From positions 2,921,501-2,985,500 of the forward strand of contig NC_091966.1 of the NCBI RefSeq assembly GCF_036711975.1: 64,000 nt of DNA, read 5' to 3'. The translations under genes and the position numbers were made by a program. Of this stretch, positions 19,901 to 38,700 are shown piece by piece. Under the pieces are notes generated by a model. The model ran no database searches. It saw only the letters and a list, made by a program, of their open reading frames with translations, and was not told the origin of the DNA. Positions within the stretch are counted from its first letter, which is position 1. The number at the start of each line of letters is the position of its first letter. This DNA comes from Onthophagus taurus (Eukaryota; Arthropoda; Insecta; Coleoptera; Scarabaeidae).

Positions 19901-21339
19901 TGATTTACTTATCTTCTATAAATTAGGAAAAATGACCCATGATTTTGTACACACAAGGTAGTATTACCCCTTAACTTAATATTATTAATATTACCTGTTG
20001 ACTGAAATTATGATTAATAAACGTCGCTTCCAAAGCAAGATTTCGAGGCGAATTTAATGAGTTTCCATCATCTTGAGGTGGCTCAACAGAAGTTTCATTT
20101 ACAGTCAATAGATCAAACTCGGTGTTGTCACGTTTATCAAAAAACAACTTATTACCTATTAGTTTTATTTTAATATTAAAAATGTATTAAACCTGAATTG
20201 AAATAACCTACCAATTTTTTCAATTACAATATCCCAAGAGTAATTTGAGCGAGTACAACACATAATTGTTGCTAAAATTGCATCAGTGGCATAAACATTA
20301 CCCTCAGTTTTACTTAGTTGACGTATAACTGGGTCATCAGTTGTGGTAACCTAAAAATAATACATTTATATACTTTGTAATACAATTAATAAAAAAACTC
20401 ACTGTATGAAAGATTCGATTAACACTTTGCAATGGTTTTTCACTTTTAACATTGACTCTATCATAGGATTTATCATAGAACTCCAATTCACCATAACAAC
20501 CCACATCTTCTCCATCTTTTATATTTGGTAAAGATAATTTCCCAAGCCGTGGAAAATCCATCTCTTCGATTGTTGACCAATCAGGACGAACAGTCACCGA
20601 AGCATCTCGAATTTTAATTTGAGGCTAATAAAAAATAAAATAAATCATTAATATAATAAATCGAGAATCTAGTAGACTTACTCTTCCTTGACCCCATTTT
20701 TTAATTTGTCCCTTACGATCCCTCTCACGGCTTTTCAAGCCTTTTCCTAAAGCTTGCATGCCTGATTGTTGTCCGGCCCTTCCTCCACGACCTCTCATAT
20801 TTCTTTGATTAGGACGGAAACGTCCTCTTTGATAAGGCGGCTTTTGAACACGGGTTGTATCAACCAAATGAAAAGTGCTTTCATCTTCATCATGGTAATA
20901 AGCATATTGACTGCCAGAACCAAACTGAGAAGCATATTTACCTATAAATAATAAAAATTTAAATTATTATATCATAAATAATGATATTATTAAAAAAAAA
21001 TTAAATTAAAAAAAAATTAAATTAAAATAAAATTAAATTAGATAAAAAATGACATAACCTCACTTTAACGTCAACATAACCTCAATTCGATTTTAACCTA
21101 ACCTAAAAATCCACCCATTTAATCAAATTTAATTACTTACTCGCGTATTTTTTATCTTGAAAAGCGGCTCCGGTCCAATCGCTGATTTTTCCTAGACGAT
21201 CCCCTTTGCTGAAGGGCTGATAAGGTATGTCTTTAAACTGATCTGGTACTTCACAAGGACCCCAGCCGGTTGGGTTGTCTTGAAACACGGTGGCGACGAA
21301 ATGGGGCACGTCGTGCTCCAACGGATTGTCGGTAATCAT
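13903..21339 (-). CDS. eIF3d: Eukaryotic translation initiation factor 3 subunit D
   Basis: Six minus-strand exons: 21141-21339, 20682-20941, 20403-20624, 20212-20350, 19995-20155 and 13903-14619. All junctions are GT-AG and in frame; the total is 565 residues (human about 548). eIF3d is a peripheral eIF3 subunit that can bind the mRNA 5' cap. Visible family blocks: [20 protein letters not shown] and [16 protein letters not shown] at the N-terminus, a YAYYHDEDE segment, the RG-rich [11 protein letters not shown] basic stretch, [61 protein letters not shown] and an acidic tail ([11 protein letters not shown]). The start is the ATG at 21339; an in-frame GTG further upstream at 21348 is not used. 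Residues after the acidic tail ([17 protein letters not shown]) extend past the human end. Intron 5 (5.4 kb) is almost wholly one TTAA-flanked element. It shares the 1.3-kb upstream region with DDAH. Confidence 0.95.
15462..17041 (+). pseudogene. Degenerate Penelope-like element with 32-bp inverted ends
   Basis: Plus-strand codons near 15500-15760 give the RT core [10 protein letters not shown] followed by [17 protein letters not shown] and a [11 protein letters not shown] segment. From about 15921 come a [10 protein letters not shown] linker and the GIY-YIG start ([20 protein letters not shown]). Stops and frame changes interrupt both. A 32-bp segment at 15462-15493 returns inverted at 17010-17041 and appears to bound the copy. 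A mariner MITE is inserted at 16391-16779, and a hammerhead-like core lies at 16951-16985. The copy is much more decayed than the Penelope element at 9.7-12.2 kb and belongs to a different lineage by its residues. Confidence 0.7.
16391..16779. mobile_element. 389-bp mariner-type MITE
   Basis: The ends CAGCGTGTCCCGTATCTTCC and its complement are bordered by TA at 16389-16390 and 16780-16781. The arms pair over about 130 bp (e.g. cgaaatgtttataataaccg against its complement). There is no coding content. It is inserted in the degenerate Penelope copy. Confidence 0.85.
17065..19080 (+). pseudogene. Tc1/IS630-type DDE transposase relict, split by a foldback element
   Basis: Codons in shifting plus-strand frames follow one insect transposase family: [19 protein letters not shown] (helix-turn-helix), [20 protein letters not shown] with the first acidic residue, [24 protein letters not shown] (near the second aspartate, degraded), then [20 protein letters not shown]. 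Reading resumes beyond an 884-bp insertion with [20 protein letters not shown]. Many stops and frameshifts make it inactive. A small element at 36753-37304 carries the C-terminal end of a related transposase. Confidence 0.75.
18004..18887. mobile_element. 884-bp inverted-repeat element with hammerhead-like arms
   Basis: Both sides carry taaattaaac (17994-18003 and 18888-18897), a likely 10-bp target duplication within the transposase relict. The arms pair over about 90 bp and include ataaaaggtttaaaaaagac and the block from gacgtttcgg to ccatcttcagtc. That block, read from inside out, is CTGAAGA, a GGGA/TCCC hairpin, then GAAAC and GTC: the layout of a hammerhead core. The interior (18110-18770) is AT-rich and non-coding. 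The shared block links it to Penelope terminal sequences. Confidence 0.7.
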
Positions 21340-28723
<7,384 letters not shown>

Positions 28724-29984
28724 AAAAATGTTTAGGTCAAATAACACATAATAATAAAAAGTTTGAATATCACCAGGTGGTCTTCAAATCAAAATTTGGA
28801 CCAAATCAGGCTCAAACTAATTAAAAGAGAAATGTTAGAAAAATTTAGCCCGAAAATTAGTCTGCAAAAATGATCTGTTTCTAATAAATTTAATCACTTT
28901 TATTAAAATCGGACTGAATATTATAAAAAAAATTTAAACAAGCGTATACAAGTCCAATTATTAATTGAATACTGTTAGGGACATTTCAGAGTTTTTATAA
29001 TATATGTTAAAGTTTAAAAAATTAGTTGCGTTTAATATTAAAAAAAAAAAATTTGCGCAACTCATTTTGACTAATTGACAAAAAAGAAAACACTTATAGG
29101 AAAATGTATTTTTGATGTGTAGATGGTGAGAATACAATTTAAACTATTAATCGTAATTAATACAAAGTGATATTTAAAACAAATGGAAAGATCTTTGTGA
29201 ACTTTAAAGATCTAAATGTTAAAAAAAAAATAAATGTGTTCAATCTCTTAATCATTCCAAGAAAATTTAAATGTATCTACAAACATATTTTCGTTTTTTG
29301 ATGTGTACCTTTTTTATTATTTCTTTTTGAAATAGTTCAATAAGATATAAAATGTCAATGTTTATCAAAAAAAAGTTTTTGATAAATACTTATTTTTCAT
29401 TCCAATTCAATTGCATTTATTTATTTGTAGGTTTTACTTCTTAGTATTTTTTTGGTAGCTTAGTATTTTTTTTGAATACTTTCTATTTACTTTATTGTGT
29501 ATTACGTAGGAAATAGTAATCCTAAAAGATTGCAAATCTTCCAAAATACAAATCTCTTCCTTACTTTTCTCTTCACTACTTTTCTAAAAAGTAGTGATAA
29601 AAAAGCACATCTCAACAATAATTTATTGTAATTATTGTATAGTCTAGTCTTGTTTTTTGTATATGTGTATTTTTTCCTTCTTTTTATTTCTTTTATTATT
29701 TTAAAAATTTTATTTTGTAACAATGTAGTATTTTGGTGTAATAATGATTAATATATTTTTTTTGTTATTTTATTTTAAACGTGTAATAAATGTGACAAAT
29801 AATTACGAGTTTAAGAATGTCGTTGGTAAGGATAATTATTATTATTAATGTTAATAGTTTATTTTTTTGCTCGATCTTTTTAGAGTTAATTAATTATTTC
29901 TTTTTAATTTTGTGTTTATCATTGTATATTTGTGGGGGAAAATATATAAATCAGTGTATACAATTAATTGTTTAAATAATCGTA
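28724..29984. other. AT-rich 3' flank of DDAH, no gene seen
   Basis: About 1.26 kb of A/T-rich sequence with several homopolymer runs. It probably includes the DDAH 3' UTR at its left end. I see no conserved frame, repeat family or RNA gene here. Confidence 0.5.
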
Positions 29985-31110
29985 ATGCAACAATCCCTTA
30001 AAGCCAAGGCACTACATCTTATTTCATTAAACAGTTATTAAGTGAGGAAATACAATCTGTACCATTAAAATAATAATTGCCGAGGTCGCTTGTGGCCGAG
30101 GCACTACATTCTACTACATTAAATCGTTATTAACTGAAGCCATACAATCTGCAGCGTTAAAATGATAATCCCGAGGTCGCTTGCGGCCGAGGCACTACAT
30201 GCTACTCTATTAAAGAGATATTAACCGGGGCGATGTAAAATAAAGTGATGAAGAGATAACTGCCGAGGTCGCTTGCGGCCGAGGCACTACATCCTATTCC
30301 ATTAAAGAGATATTAGCCGAGGCGCTTCAATATAAACTGTTAATGAATGTCGTCGAGGCACTACATCTTATTTCATTAAACAGTTATTAACTGAGGAGAT
30401 ATAATCTGTACCGTTCAAATAATAACTGCCGAGGTCGCTTGCGGCCGAGGCACTACATCCTACTACTACATATAAAACGTTATTAACTGCGGAGATACAA
30501 TCTGTACTATTAAAATAATGATTGCAGAGATTACTCGCGACCGAGGCACTACATCCTACTCTATTAAACAGTTATTAACTAAGGAGATACAATCTGTACC
30601 GTTAAAATAATAATTGCCAAGGTCGCTTGCGGCCGAGGCACTACATTCTACTACATTAAATCGTTATTAACTGAGGCCATACAATCTGTAGCGTTAAAAT
30701 GATAATTATCAAGGTCGCTTGCGGCCGAGGACTACATTCTATTCCGTTAAACAGATATTAGCCGGAGCGATGCAAAATAAACCGTTCAAGAGATACTAGC
30801 GAAGGTCGCTTGCGGCCGAGGCACTACATCCTACTACTACATTAAAACGTTATTAACTGAGGAGATACAATCTATACTACTAAAATAATAATTACCGAGA
30901 CTCTATAATCTGCTCCGATAAAGAAGTAGTAGCTGACATTCCTTGCGTCATAATGTCAGCTACTATTACACACCATTAAAGAGTACTAGTCAAGGTCGCT
31001 GTGGCCGAGACATTACAGTCTGCTTCGTTAAAGAATATCAACTGCGGTTCTACAATCTGTAACGTTTGAGATAATAGCCAATATAGCTTATAGGCTTCAA
31101 TCTACACTAT
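29985..31110. repeat. ~91-bp minisatellite with CCGAGG motifs
   Basis: The phrase cgaggtcgcttgcggccgag followed by gcactacat recurs near 30081, 30172, 30264, 30430, 30618, 30709 and 30800, with decayed copies at 30005, 30351, 30523 and 30990. Typical spacing is 91-92 bp. Each unit continues with an AT-rich part ending in a form of acaatctgtaccgttaaaat. The GC-rich core stands out sharply from the surrounding AT-rich DNA. Confidence 0.85.
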
Positions 31111-31549
31111 TAAAAAGATACTGACAAAGAAAGGCTCCCGACTGTTAATTTCAGAAAATTTTGAAATTTCGGAGTCAACATAGAGAGTATAGCGGGGGTG
31201 AAACACACCTTCGTGTTTTAGAGCGTATACTGTTTATATTTAATAACACCTTAAGGATAAGACATTTGATTTAGAACAAAGCAAAACAATTTTACAATTA
31301 ATTTGCAATCCAAACACTACAAAATTATCCTTCTAAAGTCGAATAGTACCTCTCAATTTCTTTCTTTAAAGATGAAACGCTGTAAAGCACGTCTTTTGCA
31401 GCTATCTAATATTGAACGCTTCGTGTGCTGGATTCGTTAGGGTATTCACAGCAAGTAATAACTATTTTGATGCCTAACCACTAGGATTCTTTTCTCGAAA
31501 AGTAATATTGGAATTTTTTACAACTTTTACACTTGACTTGTTATGAAAT

Positions 31550-33050
31550 CACAGAAACACGACCAAAAAAATTATAATTCTATCTGCGAATTAATAATTT
31601 ATGACAAAATCTTCATCACAAGTTTTTAATAGTGACCCTTCCCTCAATTTCATATCTGTTTATCTTCTCTGCCTACTCTTTTTTGCTCTCTAGTCTCCGT
31701 TCAGTTTCTTTTTTTTACATTACCAGTCTTTCTTTTTTTCCTCTCTTTCTTATCCTCTTTTATGTATTACCAGATCTCTGCATATCATGTCAGTTGCTGT
31801 ACAGTCTCTTATTTTAATTACTTTTAGTTTTAATATTTAGATACAATGAGATTTCTAAATCGTATTTTGAAATCGTGCTCATAAATCGTGCTTATATGAT
31901 GTATTATGTAATGTCATTGCGACGATTTCAGGTAGTTCAGTCTTAAATTTTGGTTTTTGGACAAAAATTATCATGCATTACATAATTAAGCTTAGAGAAC
32001 TTGTTGCACCATGGTAAGATAATTATAAATCTGTGATTTGGAGAATTATTTATATTTCTTTCAGATTTGTGCATTCAACGCAACAATGTTTAACATCCAT
32101 AACAACGACATACAAAGAGAAGTTAGATCTTTTCTCATACTTGTAGAAAGTTACATTAAAGAGAAAATAGTTTGTGAATTGATGATGTTGTATTAAATAT
32201 AAAATAGCCAGTACAATATCTTTGAGTCAGAATTTATCTCGTATAATTCTTGAACTTATTTGCAGTTCGTGGTCAGTGCCGTCCTTCTTTCTATTACCGA
32301 TCTGTTTCCTGGTTCAGTATGATATAGTTCATAATCTCTTTCATGTCTCGCGTTCTTCTGTTACTAGTCTTTGTTAGTCCCACTTTGCAATGTGACACCT
32401 TTCTGCCCTGTCGCTATCTTCTCTTTTCAGTCTCTGCTAAATATTTTTCTTCTACTACTTGTCTCTTCTTTTATGACAATTCCTTGTTTGTCTTTACAGT
32501 CTTTTTGAATCCCAGTATTGCCAGCCATTTTAACTTTCATGTCTCTGATCAATCCCTTCTTTTTACTTTTTGAAACCAGTTTCTCTTCCAGTCTCTTCTC
32601 ATCTTTCAACTTTCTGGCGTCATGCCTTCTGCACAGATTCGTTTTTCTCTTGTCTCTGTTCAGACTCTTCCTGCCATTACTAAGTAGAGTCTTCTTATTG
32701 TCTTTTGAGTCTTCCTGCAAAGTCTTTTTTTCTTTCCAGTTTCTATTATCAGTTTATTTTTAGCCTTTCTCATTCTGCCCAATCACTTTCCAGTTTTCAT
32801 CTATTCAGCTCTGTTTCTTGATCTTTCCAGTTTCTGTTTGATTTCCTCCTTCTATTATCAGTCTCTTTCAAACTCTCTCCTTTCTGCCATTTCAATTCAT
32901 CAATTTTTTTCCATTTCTAATAGTCTCTTTTCAGTTTCCCGACTTTCTGTTCTATCCCTTCTTGCTCTTTCCAGTGTGTTATCAATAGTTTTTTTTTCTA
33001 TTTCCGGCATTCTTTTCATTTTGCCCGTTCCCTTGCTAAAATTTAACTAA
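31550..33050. repeat. Pyrimidine-rich dispersed repeat, copy A
   Basis: The plus strand is strongly biased to T and C, with recurring words tttccagtctc, ctttctgccc and tcttcttttatgac. It shares long near-identical stretches with 37690-38600, beginning with ttataattctatctgcgaat, and with 36540-36700 (gagaacttgttgcaccatgg). Open frames on either strand here follow from base bias rather than from a gene. The opposite-strand frames are lysine/arginine-rich for the same reason. Confidence 0.75.
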
Positions 33051-34784
33051 TCATAAAAACGAGCCTAAAAAAAGTCTGTGCAAGAAAGAGGTAACTCGTT
33101 TACCTCATTTAGAAGAGTGTTGTCGTAGACAAAACTTATACGCCTTAATTTTATGAGTGTCTTTTAAGATTGATTTTTAATCGCGATGGTTATAAAAATT
33201 AAAGAGTTCTGAAGAAACGGAATGGCATAAACGAGGAACAGGTATACGATTAAGTTCAAGTTAGTAACGTTTGATTAACGATAAAAGGAAATATGTTCAC
33301 TTATCTTGTTTCTTTCCGGAGGTGTGACATGTCAGTTAAAAATGGCTGGCTGACCTTGATCTTGAGGGATGGGTATTCTTCGGTGTTAGAAATTTAGGAT
33401 TCTCGGGTCCTTCGGGAACAGGATGGAAGATTGGACTCGAACTCAGGTATGGTTTCGATTTTTTCGAAGATAATTCAGAAACACTTATTTACTTTTACTT
33501 GATAAAAAAAATTGAGTTGTCAAAAAAAAATTCTAAGTTCAGGCTTAGGTTAGAAAATTTTAGGTTAAGTTGACATAGATTCGACAACGCTTGGCTCTAG
33601 CCAAATTTGAACTCTCCCGGATGTCAATTTGCGCGGCCTTATATACCCTTTTTGGACAAAGGCTTCTTGGATATCCGAATTTGATCGTCTCAGTTTGAAT
33701 CTGGGCGCTCTGATTGGTTGATTAAGTAGCGGGAATTATAAATTACACAGGTTAGCCAAACTAATTCATTTTTTTAAAGAAAATAACTGTCAATTTTGAA
33801 AATATTCGAAATTATTAATAAACTTTAAATTTGATTAAGTTTCTGTAATTTTGTAGCTAATTTTTCGATTTTTTAGATAAACGCGCTTTCGGGTGTCAAT
33901 TTCCTTCGAGAAAGTCGTAATTTGATGTTGAAATTTGGAAATGAAAAATTGGAATTTAAATATATAAAATGATACAGAAATGGATGAAATTGCGGCCTAT
34001 GGGCTAAATCGATACAATCTATCGATCTCGCATGTTTTTAGAATCTAAAATCGTCTGAAAAGTCGCCAAAATCAATACCTGTCAAAAATGTAAATGACAA
34101 GGTCAAATTTGAAGGTCATGGACTTCAAGGAATTAAAAAAACGTAACTACTTAATCCATAATACTAATTCTAAGAGCCGAAAAATCTTGGATTTCACCCC
34201 GCAAACATTAGTTATTTTTTGTGTAAATCTGAAATTAATTACTCTTGGACAAAGAATTTATTTGCGTTATAAAAAGGTTACACTAGCTGCTGTAGTAGCT
34301 TTGTAGGGCCTTGTCGATTTAATAACCCATACAACATTCATTCATTAACATGGCTTTGTTGAGTAGTTAGAAATATAATTCTGAAGTTAGTAGAATTAAG
34401 CAAAATACTTTCAAAAGCTGTCACAATTGAGCCTAATCAAAACAAAGGCAATAATTACAAAAATCTGGTTTAAATAAGCATCTTTATTGGTTCTTTAAGA
34501 AAACAGTATTTATAATAAAAATTCTTTAGTAAATAGATGAAGTAAAGTTGAAATGAAGCGAAATGGCAAAAACCTGAAAATAATTAAAATATCAAAAAAT
34601 TGATTAGAAACTTATTATTCTAACTTACTTCATAAGCAAATTTGTTATATTTCACTTGACGAACTTATTTTTTTTTGGTGTTAATATGCCACACTTATTC
34701 TTTTTTGAACACTTAACATAGACCAAAGCACAATACATAGAACGTAATACTCGCTTTGATTTGATCAATAAATTCCAAATGAAA
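33051..34784. other. Intergenic stretch, no gene seen
   Basis: This unique-looking AT-rich sequence lies between copy A of the pyrimidine-rich repeat and the ANT 3' side. A 70-codon frame at 34094-34306 has no recognisable motif. A GC-richer patch with gattggttgattaag lies near 33710, without an adjacent coding exon. Confidence 0.4.
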
Positions 34785-34886
34785 TCATGCTAACGACGTT
34801 CCTTTGAGTTTAGCAATTCTTTCAAGATGTCTCCTTTCAAGCATATCCTCTATTTGTAGGAGCATAGGGCGAAAATGTTCCTCCAT
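34785..34886 (-). CDS. Possible small terminal exon, unknown
   Basis: On the minus strand a good acceptor (a pyrimidine-rich tract ending in cag at 34887-34889) precedes 33 codons opening with MEEHFRPMLLQIEDMLERRH and ending at TGA 34785-34787. The peptide is an amphipathic, charged helix and looks like coding sequence rather than noise, but I cannot name it or find upstream exons. It could be the last exon of a gene on the minus strand or a fragment of one. Confidence 0.25.
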   Translation of the reverse strand: MEEHFRPMLLQIEDMLERRHLERIAKLKGTSLA

Positions 34887-35798
34887 CTGAACGATAGGAT
34901 TAAAGTTAAGGATGAATAATGCGAAGAAAAATTAAAAAGAAAATCAATTTTGAATGGCAATTAATGTTCTTTATTAACGCCCATATTGCTCGCGGGTTTT
35001 TATTGTTGTTTTGAAAATAAAGAGGTAAACATAAAACTTGCATTTTAAGGTGGTGTTTTGTGTTTCTAAACACGAATTAACACGTATCTTACAAGTTATA
35101 TACAGTAGGTACGCGATCTTCACAAAATTTTTCTACAATTACCAATAAAAACGATCATTAATACTTGTTGCAATTTTTATAACGTCTAATTTTTTTTAAA
35201 TTGATTTAAGATAACTTTTTTGTTACAAGCTTCTATCCACATTGTTTTTTAAAAGATGGTTTTTTTTTAGAAAAGACAAAAAAATATGTATGTGTCGAAT
35301 TTTTATGTTGTTTTTAGCGTTTATTTAACTTTTTTTTTAAAATAAATTAATATTACAACTATTAATTTAAGGGTTTCTCTTTTCGCTTAATTTTTTTCGT
35401 GATTTTTTAAATTATTTTTAAATCTCCAGTACTAATACTGTTCATGTCACGACTTGACGGTAGTAACGAAAAATACAAGAACGGACGCTCAAGACAGCAT
35501 TCAACGTCCGGAATGAACTGGTTACATCGCTACCGTTATGACGCGACCCCCAACAGTACAAAAAGATGTGAAAATTAAAACACGGCTGCTAAATTATTAT
35601 TAAATATTATGATGCGACTAAAAACGGATAATTTTTTTTTTTAAACTGTAAATTATTTTTTGTTTCGTTTCGAAAATTAGAAAAAAAAACACAAAAAAGA
35701 ATGAAAAACAAAAAGAAATTAAAATAAATTGGATTATGACGACGCGTAAAATTTCGATACTATTATTTAATATTATTAACGTTATCGTAGGTGTTTGC

Positions 35799-38700
35799 TT
35801 AGAGCAAGTTCTTGATCTCGTCGTAGAGTACCAGTACGATAGCTCCACCTGTACCACGGAGGACGTTTGAGAAGGCTCCTTTGAAGAATGCTTTGGATCC
35901 TTCAGTTTTGGCGATGGTAACCCAGCAATGAGCTGTGCTTCTGTAGACTACTTCAGCCTTCTTGCGACCAGATTGCATCATCATACGCCTACGCACTGTA
36001 TCGAATGGATAGGAAATAATACCAGCAACAGTCGTTACAGTCTATAAATAAAACGGCGAATTACATAAAAGAAATACTTTTTTTTTATCTTGAGTACGTA
36101 CTTGAGCAATAGCCCAGGAGATGATAATTGGAGTGTTCTTGGGGTCTGGCAACATTCCCTTGGCAGTGTCGTAAATACCGAAGAAGGCGGCACGGTAGAT
36201 GATAATACCTTGTACAGATACACCGAATCCACGGTACAAACCAATTAAACCATCAGCTTTGTAGATTTTCATCAGACAGTTTCCTAAACCGCTGAATTCA
36301 CGTTCAGCTCCGGCTTTACCGACATCAGCAGCTAACCTAAATTAAGAATAATAAATAATATTAAAATATGTTAATCTATAAAAAATTAATTAAGACAAAA
36401 TGAAGAAATCGGCTGATGATGAAGTTACAGCTCGAAATCAGTATCACATAAAATAAATTATAAAGAGAAAGACAAAATTTTAGAAACATTAGGAGAACCA
36501 TTTTCTTGTAGTTTAGTTATAAATTTTAGATATTACAAAAATTATCTTGCATAACATAATTAGGCTTAGAGAACTTGTTGCACCATGGTAAGATAATTAT
36601 AAATCTGTGATTTGGAGATTTATTTCTGTTTTGATTTGTGCACTCAACGCAACAAATGTTTAACATCCATAACAATGATATACAAAGAAAAACAGTAGCA
36701 ATGATTCCAAACACAGATTTTGGGGCTAGCTTTTCCCCAATCTTTTCTCATATAGTTTCCGATTTTTCTGGTGGTTTTTATGACTTAATTGCAGTCATAT
36801 AACGAACAAAGAGGGGGTTGTAAACAGGTAGTTGACGAACCCCAATCTCCAGCGTGAGTTGTTCAGGTCCGCATTAACGGAAATTAAAAAAACATAATAT
36901 TTAAAAAGAATATTAATATAATTCGTGAGGAACATAATAATATTTCATCCGAATTGTGGTCGCAGTGCGTAAAACACGTGAAAGATGTCGAAGATTCGTA
37001 TGTGTCGCCACATGTACAGCGTTTTATTATTAGTGTTGATGATTCTTCTGATGACGACAGCTTAGAATGCGCGAAAAGTGACAACTGTTATGACACTGAT
37101 GAAGAATCTTGAATTAACGACAATCGCCGGTTAGAAATGTTAAATAATTCATATTGAAATAAAATTTTAAAAAAAAGTGCGTCCCTGGACTTAGTTCGCT
37201 ACGAGGGCCTATCATAAATCGCGATCAGGTACTTTTTCAGAGTGATAATTACTGCTGCTACTGTTTCTGAGGATCATAAAAACCACCAGAAAAATCGGAG
37301 ACTATACTTATAGAAACCTACATTAAAGAGAAAATAATCGTTCATCAATTAATAATGGGATATTAAATATAAAACAGCCACTACAATATCTTTAAGTTAG
37401 AATTTATCTCGTGTAATTCTGGAAGTTTAAAAACATATGATCTTGTAGGCTTTTTCGTAAATATGGTATGCGTACAGTATAAAATGTAATCTAGTGTGAT
37501 AACAAACTTCTTTTCTTCAAGTCTGAAATATGTGATTTAGGCAGTGTTATTTCAAACTTTCTTCTTGCGCTTTAGTTAGTGTAATCCATACTTTTTACAG
37601 GCCCTGTATGAGTCTGTAAAGTCTATAATCAATCTTCAAGTCTGAAACTTAGCTAGTGTTGAGTCTATACCCGTGGATGTTGAGGTTAAAAAAATTATAA
37701 TTCTATCTGCGAATTAATAATTTATGACAAAATCTCTGCCTAGTCTTTTTTTGCTCTCTAGTTTCCGTTCAGTTTCTTTTTTTGCATTACCAGTCTTTCT
37801 ACTTTTGCTCTTTTATGTATTACCAGATCCATGCATATCATGTCAGTAGCTGTACAGTTTCTTGTTCTAATTACTTTTAGTTCTAAGTTTCGTATTTGCA
37901 GTTCGTGTGTCAATGCCGTCCTTCTATTACCGATCTGTTTTCTGGTTCAATATGATATAGTTCATAATCTCTTTCATGTCTCGCGTTCTTCTGTTACTAG
38001 TCTTTGTTAGTCTCAGTTTGCAATGTGTCACCTTTCTGCCCTGTCGCTATCTTCTCTTTCCAGTCTCTGCTAACTATTTTTCTTCTACTACTTGTCTCTT
38101 CTTTTATGACAATGCCTTGTTTGCCTTTACAGTCTTTTTGAATCCCAGTCTTCCCAGCAATTTTAACTTTCATGTCTCTGATCAATCCCTTCTTTTTACT
38201 TTTTGAAACCAGTTCCTCTTCCAGCTTTCTTGTCTTTCAACTTTCCGGCGTTATGCCTTTCTGCGCAGATTCGTTTTTCTCATTCTTGTCTCTGTTCAGA
38301 CTCTTCCTGCCATTACTAAGTAGAGTCTTCATATTGTCTTTTGAGTCGTCCTGCAAAGTCTTTTTTTCTCTTTCCAGTTTCTATTCATTCCTTCTATTAT
38401 CAGTTTATTTTTAGCCTTTCTCATTCTGCCCAATCACTTTCCAGTTTTCATCCATTCAGCTCTGTTTCTTGATCTTTCCAATTTCTGTTTAGTTTCCTCC
38501 TTCTATTGTCAGTCTCTTTCAAACTCTCTCCTTTCTGCCCTATCGCTACCTTCTCTTTTTTTGCCTCAATTCATCCACTTTTTTCAATTTCCAAGTCTCT
38601 TTTCAAACTTGTTCTTTCAAAGGCAGTGTTGTTTCAAACTTGTTCATGACGTCTCGAATTTTTAATGTAATTTCTGACATCTTTTTAAAGTTATTCACTA

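Larger units (their letters stand above)
14659..19970. mobile_element. 5.3-kb TTAA-flanked element filling eIF3d intron 5
   Basis: The ends are GGGGTAATACTACCTTGT and its exact complement, 18 of 18 bases. They are bordered by TTAA at 14655-14658 and 19971-19974, the target duplication of piggyBac elements. No piggyBac transposase is visible inside. The interior is a patchwork: an inverted pair at about 14808-14940, a Penelope relict (15462-17041) with a nested MITE, and a DDE transposase relict split by an 884-bp foldback. A phrase near 15135-15180 (ctggtacgatatttcttgag) recurs inverted near 19335-19375. The element looks old, since several later insertions accumulated in it. Confidence 0.7.

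Noticed and set aside
29985..31110. CRISPR-like spaced repeats
   Set aside because: The whole 91-bp unit repeats, spacers are not unique, and the DNA is eukaryotic. It is a minisatellite.
31632..33050. Serine/phenylalanine-rich (plus) and lysine-rich (minus) frames
   Set aside because: They come from the T/C bias of the repeat; the same frames recur in the second copy at 38 kb with shifts and no conserved start or splice sites.
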